A stretch of DNA of 64,000 nucleotides, taken from positions 1,550,001 through 1,614,000 of the forward strand of contig NZ_LT906473.1 in assembly GCF_900187295.1 (NCBI RefSeq). The letters are read 5' to 3'. The notes under the pieces are model-generated. The model had not been told where the DNA came from and did no database searches. It worked only from the letters and a program-made list of their open reading frames with translations. Position 1 is the first letter of the stretch, and every line of letters starts with the position of its first letter. Made by a program: the position numbers and the translations under genes. The DNA is from Corynebacterium cystitidis. GTDB taxonomy: Bacteria; Actinomycetota; Actinomycetes; Mycobacteriales; Mycobacteriaceae. Shown piece after piece: positions 1 through 8,499 of the stretch.

Positions 1-238
1 GCATCACTGTGCTCGTTGTGGCCTGTATCGCGGCCGTCGTCGCAGGTATTGTGGCTTTGAAGCGTGACGACGCTTCATCTGCCACTTCTGCACTACCAGA
101 AACAGTGACCGTGACCGCCACCCCTCCGGAGCGTGACTTCGTCCCAGATAGCGCGCCTGTAGGAACCTTCGTCGGCACGCTCACGAGCGTGGAAGAAGAC
201 ACAGCGGGCCGATCCTGGCAGGCTGTTGCAACATTTGG
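1..238 (+). pseudogene. Truncated copy of the membrane-protein gene at 4183-4716 (left arm of an IS-flanking direct repeat)
   Basis: These 238 bases are identical to 4247-4484, the middle of the single-span membrane protein gene at 4183-4716. The reading frame is cut where the IS1634-type element begins (239), so this copy encodes only a membrane segment and part of the outer domain, followed by a few foreign codons. Its 5' end lies outside the window. I infer it is the left arm of an unusually long target duplication made by the IS, with the intact gene carried by the right arm. Confidence 0.85.
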
Positions 239-258
239 CCTGACTTACACAATTGGGT

Positions 259-1130
259 TTAGTCCCCCGGTTTGTGTTGGGTGAGGGTGTTGATTAGTTG
301 TTGGTCTTTTGGTGTTATTGCGGGTGGGATGGTTATGCGGGTGTTGTTGATTTCGATTGTGCTGTGGCGGTAGGTGCTGAGGCGTTGGACTAGTTTCGGG
401 GCGGTGGTGTTGGTGGTCAGGTAGATGTGTTTTGACAGGGCTAGGGCGGCGAAGACAACGGTGATGTGTGCGGTGATAGCGGTTTCGGTGTGGTGATACA
501 TTGGGCGGGCATCAAGGTCTGTTTTCGCCATTCGGAAGGCCTGCTCGATGTGGTAGAGCTGGTGATAAAACCCGATGATCTGACTGCCGTCTACCTGTTG
601 GGCATCGATACTGGTGACGTAGCCTTTCCATCCTGCTAAAGCCTGGGCTTGAGCAAAGGTTTGTTCGTTGATGACAAACTGCCCGTTTTTCTTGGCCACA
701 AATCTCGGTAGGCGTGCTGAGCGTTTCTTGGTGGCTATCTCGTGTGCTTTCTGGCGTTGTTTATCTAGCGAGCTGATGTCGTAGCGGTAGCGTTTGGCAC
801 TAAACCCGATCACCGCACGTCGCTGTATAGCCTGTGTACCTGTTCCCATTGTTTTGGTGGTTTCAACGATGGCACCATCATGAGCATCGATACTGTCCTC
901 GTCATCGGGATCAAGTGTGATGTCGTAGGGCGCTTTTTTCAGCCGGTCAGCAACAATGTAGTCAATACCCTCGGCATCAAGTGCATCTAGGTTTTTTGCT
1001 GATAGCATCGCCGCGTCAGCAACAACGACGACACCAACAAGATCATGGGCTTGGATATAGGCGTTGATCATCGGGATCAATGTTGTTGTTTCGGCTGTTT
1101 TACCGTGAAAAAATTCCACGTGAAGCGGGA
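259..1130 (-). pseudogene. C-terminal half of the split IS1634-type transposase
   Basis: Reading leftward from the IS256 junction, this segment encodes PLHVEFFHGKTAE and continues to the stop at 259-261. It carries the probable second Asp of the DDE triad (VVVVADAAM) and the Glu-bearing segment YHIEQAFRMAK that is typical near the C-terminus of IS4/IS1634-type transposases. The nearest in-frame start lies inside the inserted IS256 element (about 1332), so any product would begin with IS256-derived residues. Not functional as it stands. Confidence 0.85.
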
Positions 1131-1706
1131 TGGTGTCAGATGGTTTGTGTGTGGGATACCGATCCTGCATGAGGAGATGAACCACAATGACGACTATGAC
1201 GCGACGTGATCCAGAGGATAAAGCTCGGATTGATGCTATTGAGGAGAAACTGCTTGCCAATCCTGAGGTAGCTAAAATCATCAAGGAGCTTGCAACCTCT
1301 ACTACGGATGCCAATGAACTGGTCAGGGGCATGCTGCAAGCCTCGCTATCGGCAGCATTGCAGGCGGAAATGGATGTCCACCTCGGCTATCAGTCTGGTG
1401 ACAGGGCAGCCAAAAACGATGGTGTCAGATGGTTTGTGTGTGGGATACCGATCCTGCATGAGGAGATGAACCACAATGACGACTATGACGCGACGTGATC
1501 CAGAGGATAAAGCTCGGATTGATGCTATTGAGGAGAAACTGCTTGCCAATCCTGAGGTAGCTAAAATCATCAAGGAGCTTGCAACCTCTACTACGGATGC
1601 CAATGAACTGGTCAGGGGCATGCTGCAAGCCTCGCTATCGGCAGCATTGCAGGCGGAAATGGATGTCCACCTCGGCTATCAGTCTGGTGACAGGGCAGCC
1701 AAAAAC
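1129..1706. repeat. 289-bp tandem direct repeat of the IS256-type left end
   Basis: The segment starting GATGGTGTCAGATGG at 1129 recurs at 1418, exactly 289 bases on, with the same start codon (1187 and 1476) and the first 77 codons of the transposase. The first copy runs out after codon 77 into the second left end. The arrangement looks like one IS256 end joined to an internal site of a second copy, after adjacent transposition or a deletion between tandem elements. Confidence 0.9.
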
Positions 1707-2819
1707 GCTGCTCGGGCTGATAACCACCGCAATGGCAGCTATCCAAAGACCGTGGATTCTAACTATGGGCCTGTCACCATTGATGTGCCCCGTGATCGGC
1801 AGGGGACGTTTGTTCCGACGATGGTGCCTAAAGGAGTACGTCGCCTGACCGATGTCGATGACATGATCGTTAGTTTGTATGCCGGTGGGATGACCATCCG
1901 TGATATCCAACACCACCTAGCCACAGCCTTGAAGATCGATGTGTCGCATGAGACGATCTCTGCGGTTACTGATGCAGTGCTCGACGAAGTACTGCAGTGG
2001 CAAAGCCGCCAGCTAGATGAGTTCTACCCCGTGGTGTTCCTCGATGCACTGCGTATCAAAGTCCGTGATGGTGGGCGAGTGGTCAACAAGTCTGCTTATC
2101 TGGCTATCGGGGTGGATATGGACGGTATTAAGCACATCCTGGGTATTTGGATTGCCAAAGAAGAAGGAGCCTCGTTCTGGGCACAGGTCTGTTCCCACCT
2201 GGCTAACCGGGGTGTTAAAGACGTTTTCATCGTGTGCTGTGATGGGTTGAAAGGCCTGCCAGAAGCAGTCGAAGCGACCTGGCCGAACTCGATGGTTCAA
2301 ACCTGTATCGTCCACCTGATCAGGGCAGCCAACCGGTGGGTTGCGTACGGGGACCGTAAAGCAGTATCAGCGGCTTTAAAGCAGATCTACACCGCTGCTG
2401 ATGAGGACCAGGCAGCGCAAGCGTTAGAACACTTTGCTGCAACTGAGCTGGGGCAGAAATATCCGCAATCAGTGAAAGTGTGGCGCGATGCGTGGGATCG
2501 GTTTATACCGTTTCTACAGTTCCCGCCAGCAGCGAGGAAGGTGATCTACACGACGAATTCGATTGAATCGTTTAACAATCAACTACGTAAAGCCACCCGT
2601 AATAGGGTGCAGTTCACTAACGATGAATCCGCAGTCAAGACGCTGTGGTTGATGATCTGCAATATCGAAGATCGCCGTGCCGCCAAACGAGCCAAAGAAG
2701 GCAAAAAGGTTGCTGCCACAGCCGGACGCCTCATAGAAGGTGCACGCGTGGCAGGGTGGAAACAAGCCATCAACCAAATGTCCGTAGCCTACCCCGACCG
2801 CTTCCAAAACTACCTATAA
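1476..2819 (+). CDS. IS256-family transposase (mutator type), 447 aa
   Basis: Full-length mutator-type transposase catalysing cut-and-paste or circle-type movement of the surrounding element. The DDE residues are visible: Asp about 190 in VVFLDALRIK, Asp about 256 in FIVCCDGLKG, and Glu about 364 in TTNSIESFNNQL. The family segment QTCIVHLIR lies at about 276-284. The length is slightly above the usual 400-420. The frame is uninterrupted and both outer ends are present, so the element may still be mobile. The upstream start at 1187 belongs to a truncated duplicate of the first 77 codons. Confidence 0.95.
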   Translation: MTTMTRRDPEDKARIDAIEEKLLANPEVAKIIKELATSTTDANELVRGMLQASLSAALQAEMDVHLGYQSGDRAAKNAARADNHRNGSYPKTVDSNYGPVTIDVPRDRQGTFVPTMVPKGVRRLTDVDDMIVSLYAGGMTIRDIQHHLATALKIDVSHETISAVTDAVLDEVLQWQSRQLDEFYPVVFLDALRIKVRDGGRVVNKSAYLAIGVDMDGIKHILGIWIAKEEGASFWAQVCSHLANRGVKDVFIVCCDGLKGLPEAVEATWPNSMVQTCIVHLIRAANRWVAYGDRKAVSAALKQIYTAADEDQAAQALEHFAATELGQKYPQSVKVWRDAWDRFIPFLQFPPAARKVIYTTNSIESFNNQLRKATRNRVQFTNDESAVKTLWLMICNIEDRRAAKRAKEGKKVAATAGRLIEGARVAGWKQAINQMSVAYPDRFQNYL

Positions 2820-2853
2820 AATCAACCCCACACACAAACAACTTGACACCCTC

Positions 2854-3651
2854 AAGCGGGAACCCTTCCAGATCAGTAATCAGGCCGACCACGATCTGAG
2901 GATCAACACGGCGTTCTTTACTCATCCCAACTTTGCGTAGCTCGTCTTCTTTCGGTGTCTCAAAATACAAGGTGGTCACGTCATATAACACCATTGTCAC
3001 CTGATGACGTGAACGCACATAACGATGACATGCAGCACCAATACGAGCCCGATAATCATTTTTAACAGCACGTTTTAGTGTGTTGTACCAGGTATTAACA
3101 TGCCGGGAAGGCTGACCAAGACCTGTCAGTACCCGCCCTACCTGGGCTTTTGAGGTTGGCTCAACAATCCGGGCAATAACCATCGCCTGAAACGAGGGAT
3201 CATCAATCCCGAAATCCAACACATCCCACACCCGCGCAAGCACCTGCCACAACACTTTATTCGCAGTATCAACCACCCGAGCCTGCCCATCCCGACTACC
3301 CGATAACCGATCACCAGCACCCGAATCCTGGGCAGCATGCACCGACTCGGTGTGTGTCTGAACCGCACCAAGATCAAGTTCCTGCTGATCAACACTGTCA
3401 TCACGGTGACGATAATCAGCAAAATCATCCATCACCGGGATACGCCGATCATCACCTACACCTTCAAGCGGCAACGATAACTGCTGGCCACGGCCTAAAA
3501 AAGACTCCGCAGCTAAATACAACACCGCCAACTGCCCATCATCATGAGCAGACCCAAAATGCTTAATCACCTCAGTACGCCCACCAACTTTTCGTACTAC
3601 TTGCACACTCACCGCCCCCGAAGCAGTACGAGCACACTTAATAGACGCCAC
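2854..3651 (-). pseudogene. N-terminal half of the split IS1634-type transposase
   Basis: It starts with MASIKCARTASGAVSVQVV and runs to GFPLEG, where IS256 sequence takes over (the frame then continues a short way to 2770). It contains the first catalytic Asp candidate in LYDVTTLYFET and the family segment RRVDPQIVVGLITDL. Together with the C-terminal half at 259-1130 it would rebuild one transposase. Separated from the second Asp and the Glu, it should be inactive. Confidence 0.85.
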
Positions 3652-3762
3652 CCGCTAACCCTATCACCCCAATTAGTCCCCCAACACCCACCCAACAAAA
3701 AACAAACCCCAAGGTCAAACCAAAATCACACCCCTAGAACACACGTTCTTGTGGAAGTCAGG

Positions 3763-4117
3763 GGGCCAGTTCGAACTCAACGTCTTCATTCCGATGATGG
3801 CTCGTAATGTGCTTGAATCCGCTCGCCTGCTGGCCAACACCGCCCGCGTGTTCGCTGAGAAGTGCGTCGACGGCATCACCGCCAACGAAGAGCGCATGAA
3901 GCAGTTCGCTGAGTCCTCCACCTCGATTGTGACCCCGTTGAACTCTGCTATCGGCTATGAAAACGCGGCGAAGGCTGCAAAGCATGCTCTCAATGAGAAG
4001 ATGACTGTCCGCGAGGCTGTTATTGATCTCGGCTTTGTCGACGGCGAGAACCTCACTGAGGAAGAGCTGGACAAGCGCCTCGATGTCTTGTCGATGGCCA
4101 ACACTGATCGTGACTAA
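3763..4117 (+). pseudogene. fumC: 3' fragment of class II fumarase (fumC)
   Basis: Beginning two bases after the IS inverted repeat, the frame reads GQFELNVFIPMMARNVLES, the conserved C-terminal core of class II fumarate hydratase, and continues about 117 residues to the stop at 4115-4117. The family is about 460-470 aa, so three quarters is missing here. The in-frame TTG at 3749 is inside the IS end and is unlikely to be a real start. If the flanking repeat is a target duplication, an intact fumC lies just upstream of the window and this is a duplicated tail; otherwise the gene is broken. Base composition and codon use match the neighbours. Confidence 0.85.
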
Positions 4118-4132
4118 GCACTAGCTTTACCC

Positions 4133-4172
4133 GCCCCGGTGCCACCAGCGTTCTGTGGCACCGGGGCTTTTT
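4133..4172 (+). terminator. Rho-independent terminator after the fumC fragment
   Basis: A perfect 13-bp stem (GCCCCGGTGCCAC at 4133-4145 with its complement at 4155-4167) and a 9-base loop are followed by TTTTTAA. It lies between the fumC stop and the start of the next gene. Confidence 0.9.
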
Positions 4173-4182
4173 AAGGTGTTGT

Positions 4183-4716
4183 ATGACTGATTCATTTTCC
4201 CAGCTTGAGAAGTCCGGCGGTTCGAACCGGCTGGTGGTTGTCAGTGGCATCACTGTGCTCGTTGTGGCCTGTATCGCGGCCGTCGTCGCAGGTATTGTGG
4301 CTTTGAAGCGTGACGACGCTTCATCTGCCACTTCTGCACTACCAGAAACAGTGACCGTGACCGCCACCCCTCCGGAGCGTGACTTCGTCCCAGATAGCGC
4401 GCCTGTAGGAACCTTCGTCGGCACGCTCACGAGCGTGGAAGAAGACACAGCGGGCCGATCCTGGCAGGCTGTTGCAACATTTGGTGGAGAAACAGGCATG
4501 GTTGTGTACCCGGATCAGGAATGCGTGGTCTCACTGACCCCGCTGAGTCGAAAGACCTACAGGTCAACGGCGTTGACTACGTCGTGTTCGGCAACTGACG
4601 GGTTTTGGCAGGTCCACCAGCCTGAGGCAGGGCTTGTGGAACTTGTGTACGAGATCAATGGGGTGCCCGTGGTCGAAGGGACGTTATCCCTCGGCGTTCC
4701 CGTCCGGCCGGAGTAG
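4183..4716 (+). CDS. Small single-span membrane protein of unknown function, 177 aa
   Basis: A short cytoplasmic N-terminus is followed by one hydrophobic segment at about residues 17-42 (rich in Val, Ala and Ile), a Thr/Pro-rich linker (about 50-70) and an outer domain of about 105 residues. Two Cys in that domain (DQECVVS and TTSCSATD) could form a disulfide. It probably sits in the plasma membrane with its C-terminus outside. I do not recognise the family. It follows fumC behind a strong terminator, and its last 33 bases overlap the convergent gene. Codons 22-100 are duplicated at the left edge of the window beside the IS element. Confidence 0.75.
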   Translation: MTDSFSQLEKSGGSNRLVVVSGITVLVVACIAAVVAGIVALKRDDASSATSALPETVTVTATPPERDFVPDSAPVGTFVGTLTSVEEDTAGRSWQAVATFGGETGMVVYPDQECVVSLTPLSRKTYRSTALTTSCSATDGFWQVHQPEAGLVELVYEINGVPVVEGTLSLGVPVRPE

Positions 4717-5604
4717 CCGTGTGAGGTAGTCATTCGGCGTGATTACGATCGCTCCGGCGTCTCGGTCGAAGCTCGAGAGCGTGTCGACGGCGCCGTCCAT
4801 CCAAAAATGTACAAGCCTTGATAGTGGCTGGCCCGTTGGGTAGGTCACGCACAGTTTCGCAAGGCAGTTCAGCGCATCGATCAGTGGTTGGCCAGCCTCG
4901 ACTGGTGCAACATAAATAGTCGAGTGGGATGGAATGCCAAACAGTAACCCTTGGCTACGGTCGATGCGAGGGGCAAAGGTGTCCAGCACCATGGCTAGAT
5001 CGGTAGCTGCTGAAGCCAGTTCGGAACCCACTGCTTCAATAGATATGACTCCGCCTTCGCGTTCGGTGACCTGTACGTCAAACGTCGATTCAATATCTGC
5101 ACGCAGGTTCACCTGGGCTGCGCGACGCAGGGTGTCCGGCTCGTCGATACGCGCAAGGGCTCGCTCTGTCATCGTCTTAAAGCCGTCGCCTGTGTCAAGA
5201 ACCACCGTGAGCTGAGTATCGCGCGTGAAATTACCGGTGCCATCTTCTACTGGCTTTAGGCGTGGGCGCAACGCCGCGTACACGTTTGCCGTGGTGGTGC
5301 CTTCTCCGCGCGGGGCAGCGAGCATCTGGTCAATCAGGGACTGCGCCAAACGTCGCGGCGCTTTGGGGTGTTCGTTGCCGGCAAGCGCGTGAATCGTCCC
5401 GGTGAGATCCGCATCGACGCTGCCTAACCTCGGGTGATCCACACGTAGCGAGCGGCCATTAATCCGCACCGATGCCCCACGTTGAGCTGCTGCCGTGCGA
5501 ATTTCGCTGCGCAGCGATGATGCGCGGCGACGATCCAACCCCGGAAAATTAGTGTCTGGCTGGTGGGGACGCCGTCTCGGCCAGAGATTTCTCCCGCTTT
5601 CCAC
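4684..5604 (-). CDS. Conserved hypothetical protein, 306 aa
   Basis: A continuous frame with normal local codon use, no obvious signal peptide and no membrane segment. I do not recognise a domain. The body is mixed alpha/beta in character, with segments such as TVVLDTGDGFKTM and DAGAIVITPNDYLTRL. The GTG start at 5604 is uncertain: the first 30 residues are Arg/Pro-rich, and a start further in is possible. It converges on the membrane-protein gene with a 33-bp overlap of the 3' ends. Confidence 0.6.
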   Translation of the reverse strand: MESGRNLWPRRRPHQPDTNFPGLDRRRASSLRSEIRTAAAQRGASVRINGRSLRVDHPRLGSVDADLTGTIHALAGNEHPKAPRRLAQSLIDQMLAAPRGEGTTTANVYAALRPRLKPVEDGTGNFTRDTQLTVVLDTGDGFKTMTERALARIDEPDTLRRAAQVNLRADIESTFDVQVTEREGGVISIEAVGSELASAATDLAMVLDTFAPRIDRSQGLLFGIPSHSTIYVAPVEAGQPLIDALNCLAKLCVTYPTGQPLSRLVHFWMDGAVDTLSSFDRDAGAIVITPNDYLTRLLRPDGNAEG

Positions 5605-5794
5605 CTTGCGTCACCCGTCTTCCTCATTACGGCTCTCGCCGATTTCTCTGATTGTTCTCGCCACGATAGCGTTGCTTCTCCTGGAGTGTATCGGTTTGTG
5701 CGACGCAGGTGAAAAAGCGTCAGGCTGTTGCCATGATCATCACCGTTTGGTGGTGATACTTTTCTGCCGATTTTATGCGGCGTACCTCCTCCAA

Positions 5795-5815
5795 CTGGAC
5801 TTGCTTTAAGTCCAG
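5795..5815. promoter_or_regulatory. Perfect palindrome upstream of the decayed MFS gene
   Basis: CTGGACTT, five bases (GCTTT), then AAGTCCAG: 8-bp perfect arms about 25 bases before the first recognisable MFS codons. The size and place suit an operator for a TetR- or MarR-type repressor of a drug exporter. No regulator gene survives beside it. Confidence 0.4.
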
Positions 5816-5838
5816 ACCGTCAAGAGCAAGGAGTTGAG

Positions 5839-7059
5839 TTGGTCACCACCATGCTGATGAGCCCGCTCGGCGGCGTGGATCAGATGAGTTGGGTGATCAC
5901 CTCGTTTATGGTGGCAATGACCATCGCGATGCCGATTTTCGGCAAGGTAGGCGACACGCTCGGGCGGAAGTGGCTCTACATGTCGGGTATTACCTTCTTC
6001 GTCATCGGTTCGACAGTGGGCGGATTCGCGGAATCCATGGAAATACTGATCATCGGCCGGGCTATTCAGGGTTTCGGTGGCGGTGGCATGATGGTCACCT
6101 CGCAGGCCATCGTCGCCGAGGTGGTGCCTGCGCGTCAACGCGGTAAGTACATGGGTATTTTGGGTGCCGTTTTTGGTCTCTCCTCTGTGCTGGGCCCGGT
6201 GTTGGGTGGTTGGTTCACGGGCGGCCCTGGCTGGCGCTGGGGGATGTGGATGAATATCCCGCGTGGAATTCGCCGATGATTCTCACCGTGGTCGCCGTTT
6301 CGCTGGCGTGCTGGATTGGATTTATCATCGTGGAGTTGCGTGTGGCTGACCCGCTGATCTCGCTTGCGTTGTTACGGAACCGCAATATGAGCTTGACGAC
6401 GATCGCCGGGGTGGTGTTGGGTCTAGCGATGACCGGTACGTTGGCGTATATGCCCACCTATTTGCAGATGGTGCATTCTTTGTCACCGTCTGCTGCGGGG
6501 TTGATGATGATTCCGATGCTGCTCGGCATGCTAGGAACTTCCACCGCAGTGGGCTTTGTCATTGCACGCACCGGTTCGTACAAGATTTTCCCGATCATCG
6601 GGCTTGGATTGGCAGCGCTTGCGCTGTTTCTGATGTCGTTGATGACTCCGGCGACTCCACTGTGGCGAATCGGTGTCTACTTTTCGTCTTCGGCTTCGGG
6701 TTGGGGCTGGTGATGCAGGTTTTAGTGCTGATCGTGCAGAACTCGTTTCCTCTTCGATCGGGTCGCTCTTTACCATGAACCTAGCAGGACAGCTGAATCG
6801 CAATATTCCACCCGCGATCGCTGATCTGGGCGAATCGGGAGCACACTTCGCAGACAAATGGGCTCAGGGGTCCGCTTTCGTTAATTCGTTGACTCCTGGT
6901 TTGGTGGCCCAACTGCCAGACACACTGCGCAACGCCATTCAGCTCAGCTACAACGATGGGCTCACACCAATTCTGTTGATGTTGGTGCCGGCCATGGTGG
7001 TTTCGCTGCTGCTGATGTTCCCTATTAGGGAAGACACGCTGAAAGAAACCATCGAGTAG
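5839..7059 (+). pseudogene. Decayed DHA2-type (EmrB/QacA) MFS exporter
   Basis: Three frames carry consecutive pieces of one 14-helix drug:H+ antiporter. Piece one (5839-6279) has GGVDQMSWVITSFM and the motif-A-like GKVGDTLGRKWL, and ends at MWMNIP. Piece two resumes at about 6272 (WNSPMILTVVAVSL) and runs to about 6713, after an apparent loss of several dozen codons. Piece three resumes at about 6739 (SSSIGSLFTMNLAGQ) and ends at 7059, after another short loss and a frame change near 6680-6770. The first helix and the start are also missing, although the downstream DQMSW region is well preserved. The good conservation between lesions suggests recent decay by deletions. It converges with the GNAT gene. 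Confidence 0.85.
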
Positions 7060-7608
7060 CTAGTTGCCGGTGTTGTTGAGCTTTTCTTCCGGTTTTGTCA
7101 ACAGCTTTTCGTAAACATCGGTGTCGCGCCATTGGCCTGCTAGTTCCCCATAGGTCATCTTCGCTAGGTGGTGGTAGGTGCCAACTTTTTCGAATCCGCG
7201 AGAGAGATGGAGACGCGCAGAACCTTCATTTTCCGGGAAGATCCATGCATGGATCGCCCACTTATCCAGGTCCTGGCAGACTTCCATCAAGCGATCAAGC
7301 AGAGCACCCGCGATACCGCGCCCAGTTGCGTCCGGGTGCACATAGATGGAGTCTTCTACCACGCCGTGGAACACGCTTCTCGACGACGCGGGTGCCGCAG
7401 ACGTCCAGCCCAGTAGTTTTGAGTCATCGTCTTCTTCGACGGCGACGAAAACGGTTTCCATAATCTTGGCCTGGGTGAACTGCTCCCAGGTTGGGCCTGC
7501 GGTTTCGTAGGTGGCATGCCCAGTGTCCAGGCCCATTTCGTAGATTGAACGCACCTGGGGGTAGTCCTCAGGGCGTACTGGTCGGAGTTTAAAGCCAGCC
7601 TTGCTCAT
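7060..7608 (-). CDS. GNAT N-acetyltransferase, phosphinothricin-acetyltransferase-like, 182 aa
   Basis: Transfers acetyl from acetyl-CoA to an amine. The resemblance is to the Pat/Bar/YwnH group, whose members act on phosphinothricin, methionine sulfoximine or related amines. Visible are the N-terminal LRPVRPEDYPQVRSIYEMG, the acceptor-side ATYETAGPTWEQF, the central EDSIYVHPDATGRGIAGALL with the Q/RxxGxG/A-type acetyl-CoA loop (about 100-110), and NEGSARLHLSRGFEKVG near the end. I place the start at ATG 7608 (MSKAGFKL); the upstream ATG at 7635 would add nine atypical residues. The substrate cannot be read from sequence. Confidence 0.88.
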   Translation of the reverse strand: MSKAGFKLRPVRPEDYPQVRSIYEMGLDTGHATYETAGPTWEQFTQAKIMETVFVAVEEDDDSKLLGWTSAAPASSRSVFHGVVEDSIYVHPDATGRGIAGALLDRLMEVCQDLDKWAIHAWIFPENEGSARLHLSRGFEKVGTYHHLAKMTYGELAGQWRDTDVYEKLLTKPEEKLNNTGN

Positions 7609-7659
7609 GGGCTCAATTGTTACCGACAGTTTCAAGCTTGCGCAAATTTCTGGGCTGAC

Positions 7660-8355
7660 TCAATGGACGTCTTCCAGCAAATCGGTGACGAGTTCGGCAA
7701 TGGCGGAGCGCTCTGATCGGTTCAACGTAATGTGGGCAAAAAGGTCATTGCCCTTGAGCTTTTCAATGACAGCCTGCACGCCATCGTGGCGCCCAACACG
7801 CAGGTTATCGCGCTGCACAATGTCGTGAGTGAGAATTACTCGCGAACCACGGCCCACGCGGGACAAAACGGTTAGAAGCACGTTGCGTTCAAGCGACTGG
7901 GCCTCGTCACAATCACGGTCCATCACCTCCTCCATGACATTGTCAGACACGACGCCTTCGAGGGTGTCGTACACCGCCTGCGCCCAAGGGTTCATTTTCT
8001 CGGTCTCGCTACCGGGCAGGTAGCCCAGATTTTGGCCACCTACGGCGTACAGCGGGCGGAACACGACGATGCGCTTATGTAGCCCGCGTTCCAAGGTTGC
8101 TTCCAGCCCTGCACAGAGCACCAACGCGGACTCCCCCACCGGGGGCGACACGTACCAAGCCACCATTGACGTTGACGGGGATGGGAGTGTCGAGTCGACC
8201 GTAGTCCCGTCGCAGGTCTTCTAACATGCGAACTTCCGTAGTGCCCACGGATCGGACAACAACACGGAGGTGTCAAGGACGTACGTTTTCACCTCCGTCA
8301 CGCTCTCAGAATGCTCTGGCGAGTAATCGATCGAGGCGACAGCTGGCTCATCCAT
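7660..8355 (-). pseudogene. Decayed phoH2 (PIN domain plus PhoH ATPase/helicase)
   Basis: ATG at 8355 follows a good Shine-Dalgarno (AGGGGAG). The frame reads 45 codons including TYVLDTSVLLSDPWALRKF, the start of a PIN ribonuclease domain, then stops at 8221. Another frame continues with [20 protein letters not shown] third (from about 8130) reads [15 protein letters not shown] and [17 protein letters not shown] to the natural end. Intact PhoH2 proteins are about 430-450 aa. Here much of the PIN domain, the linker with the Walker A loop, and the segment between MDRD and DEAQSLERN are gone, so about half the gene is lost in at least three deletions. Confidence 0.88.
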
Positions 8356-8499
8356 GTGTTGTACTCCCCTAGGTCAGGTGGTGTAGGTCTCATGGTAGGT
8401 GGTCCGTACACACCCGAGCGTAGGGAGACAAGGTATAAATTACACTGTTGGAAGATGAACTTCCGGTGACGAGGGCTCATCCTCAACTTAAGGGCCTGC

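Larger units (their letters stand above)
1129..2853 (+). mobile_element. IS256-family insertion sequence nested in the IS1634-type element
   Basis: The inverted ends are GATGGTGTCA at the left (1129) and the complement of GAGGGTGTCA at the right (ends 2853). The interrupted IS1634 sequence continues on both sides with AAGCGGGA at 1123-1130 and again at 2854-2861, which fits a target duplication of up to 8 bp. Exact ends are uncertain by about two bases because the repeat overlaps the terminal GA. The first 289 bases occur twice in tandem (1129-1417 and 1418-1706), so only the second left end is joined to the complete transposase gene. Confidence 0.9.
239..3762 (-). mobile_element. IS1634-family insertion sequence, interrupted by an IS256-family element
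   Basis: The ends are imperfect 14-bp inverted repeats: CCTGACTTACACAA at 239-252 and the complement of CCTGACTTCCACAA at 3749-3762 (13 of 14 match). The transposase lies on the minus strand. Its N-terminal part is encoded at 3651-2854 and its C-terminal part at about 1130-259. Joining the two restores the segment GFPLHVEFF and a protein of roughly 550 residues, normal for this family. The flanks are not a simple insertion site: the left flank is the membrane-protein gene and the right flank is fumC. They make sense if the target duplication is about 722 bp long (3763-4484). IS1634 of Mycoplasma mycoides is known for long, variable target duplications. Confidence 0.85.

Noticed and set aside
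259-1332. A 357-aa transposase as an independent gene
   Set aside because: The first part is antisense IS256 sequence; only the region below about 1130 is IS1634 transposase, the C-terminal half of a split gene.
1187-1498. Separate small transposase-like ORF of 103 aa
   Set aside because: It is the first 77 codons of the IS256 transposase duplicated by the 289-bp tandem repeat, running into the second left end.
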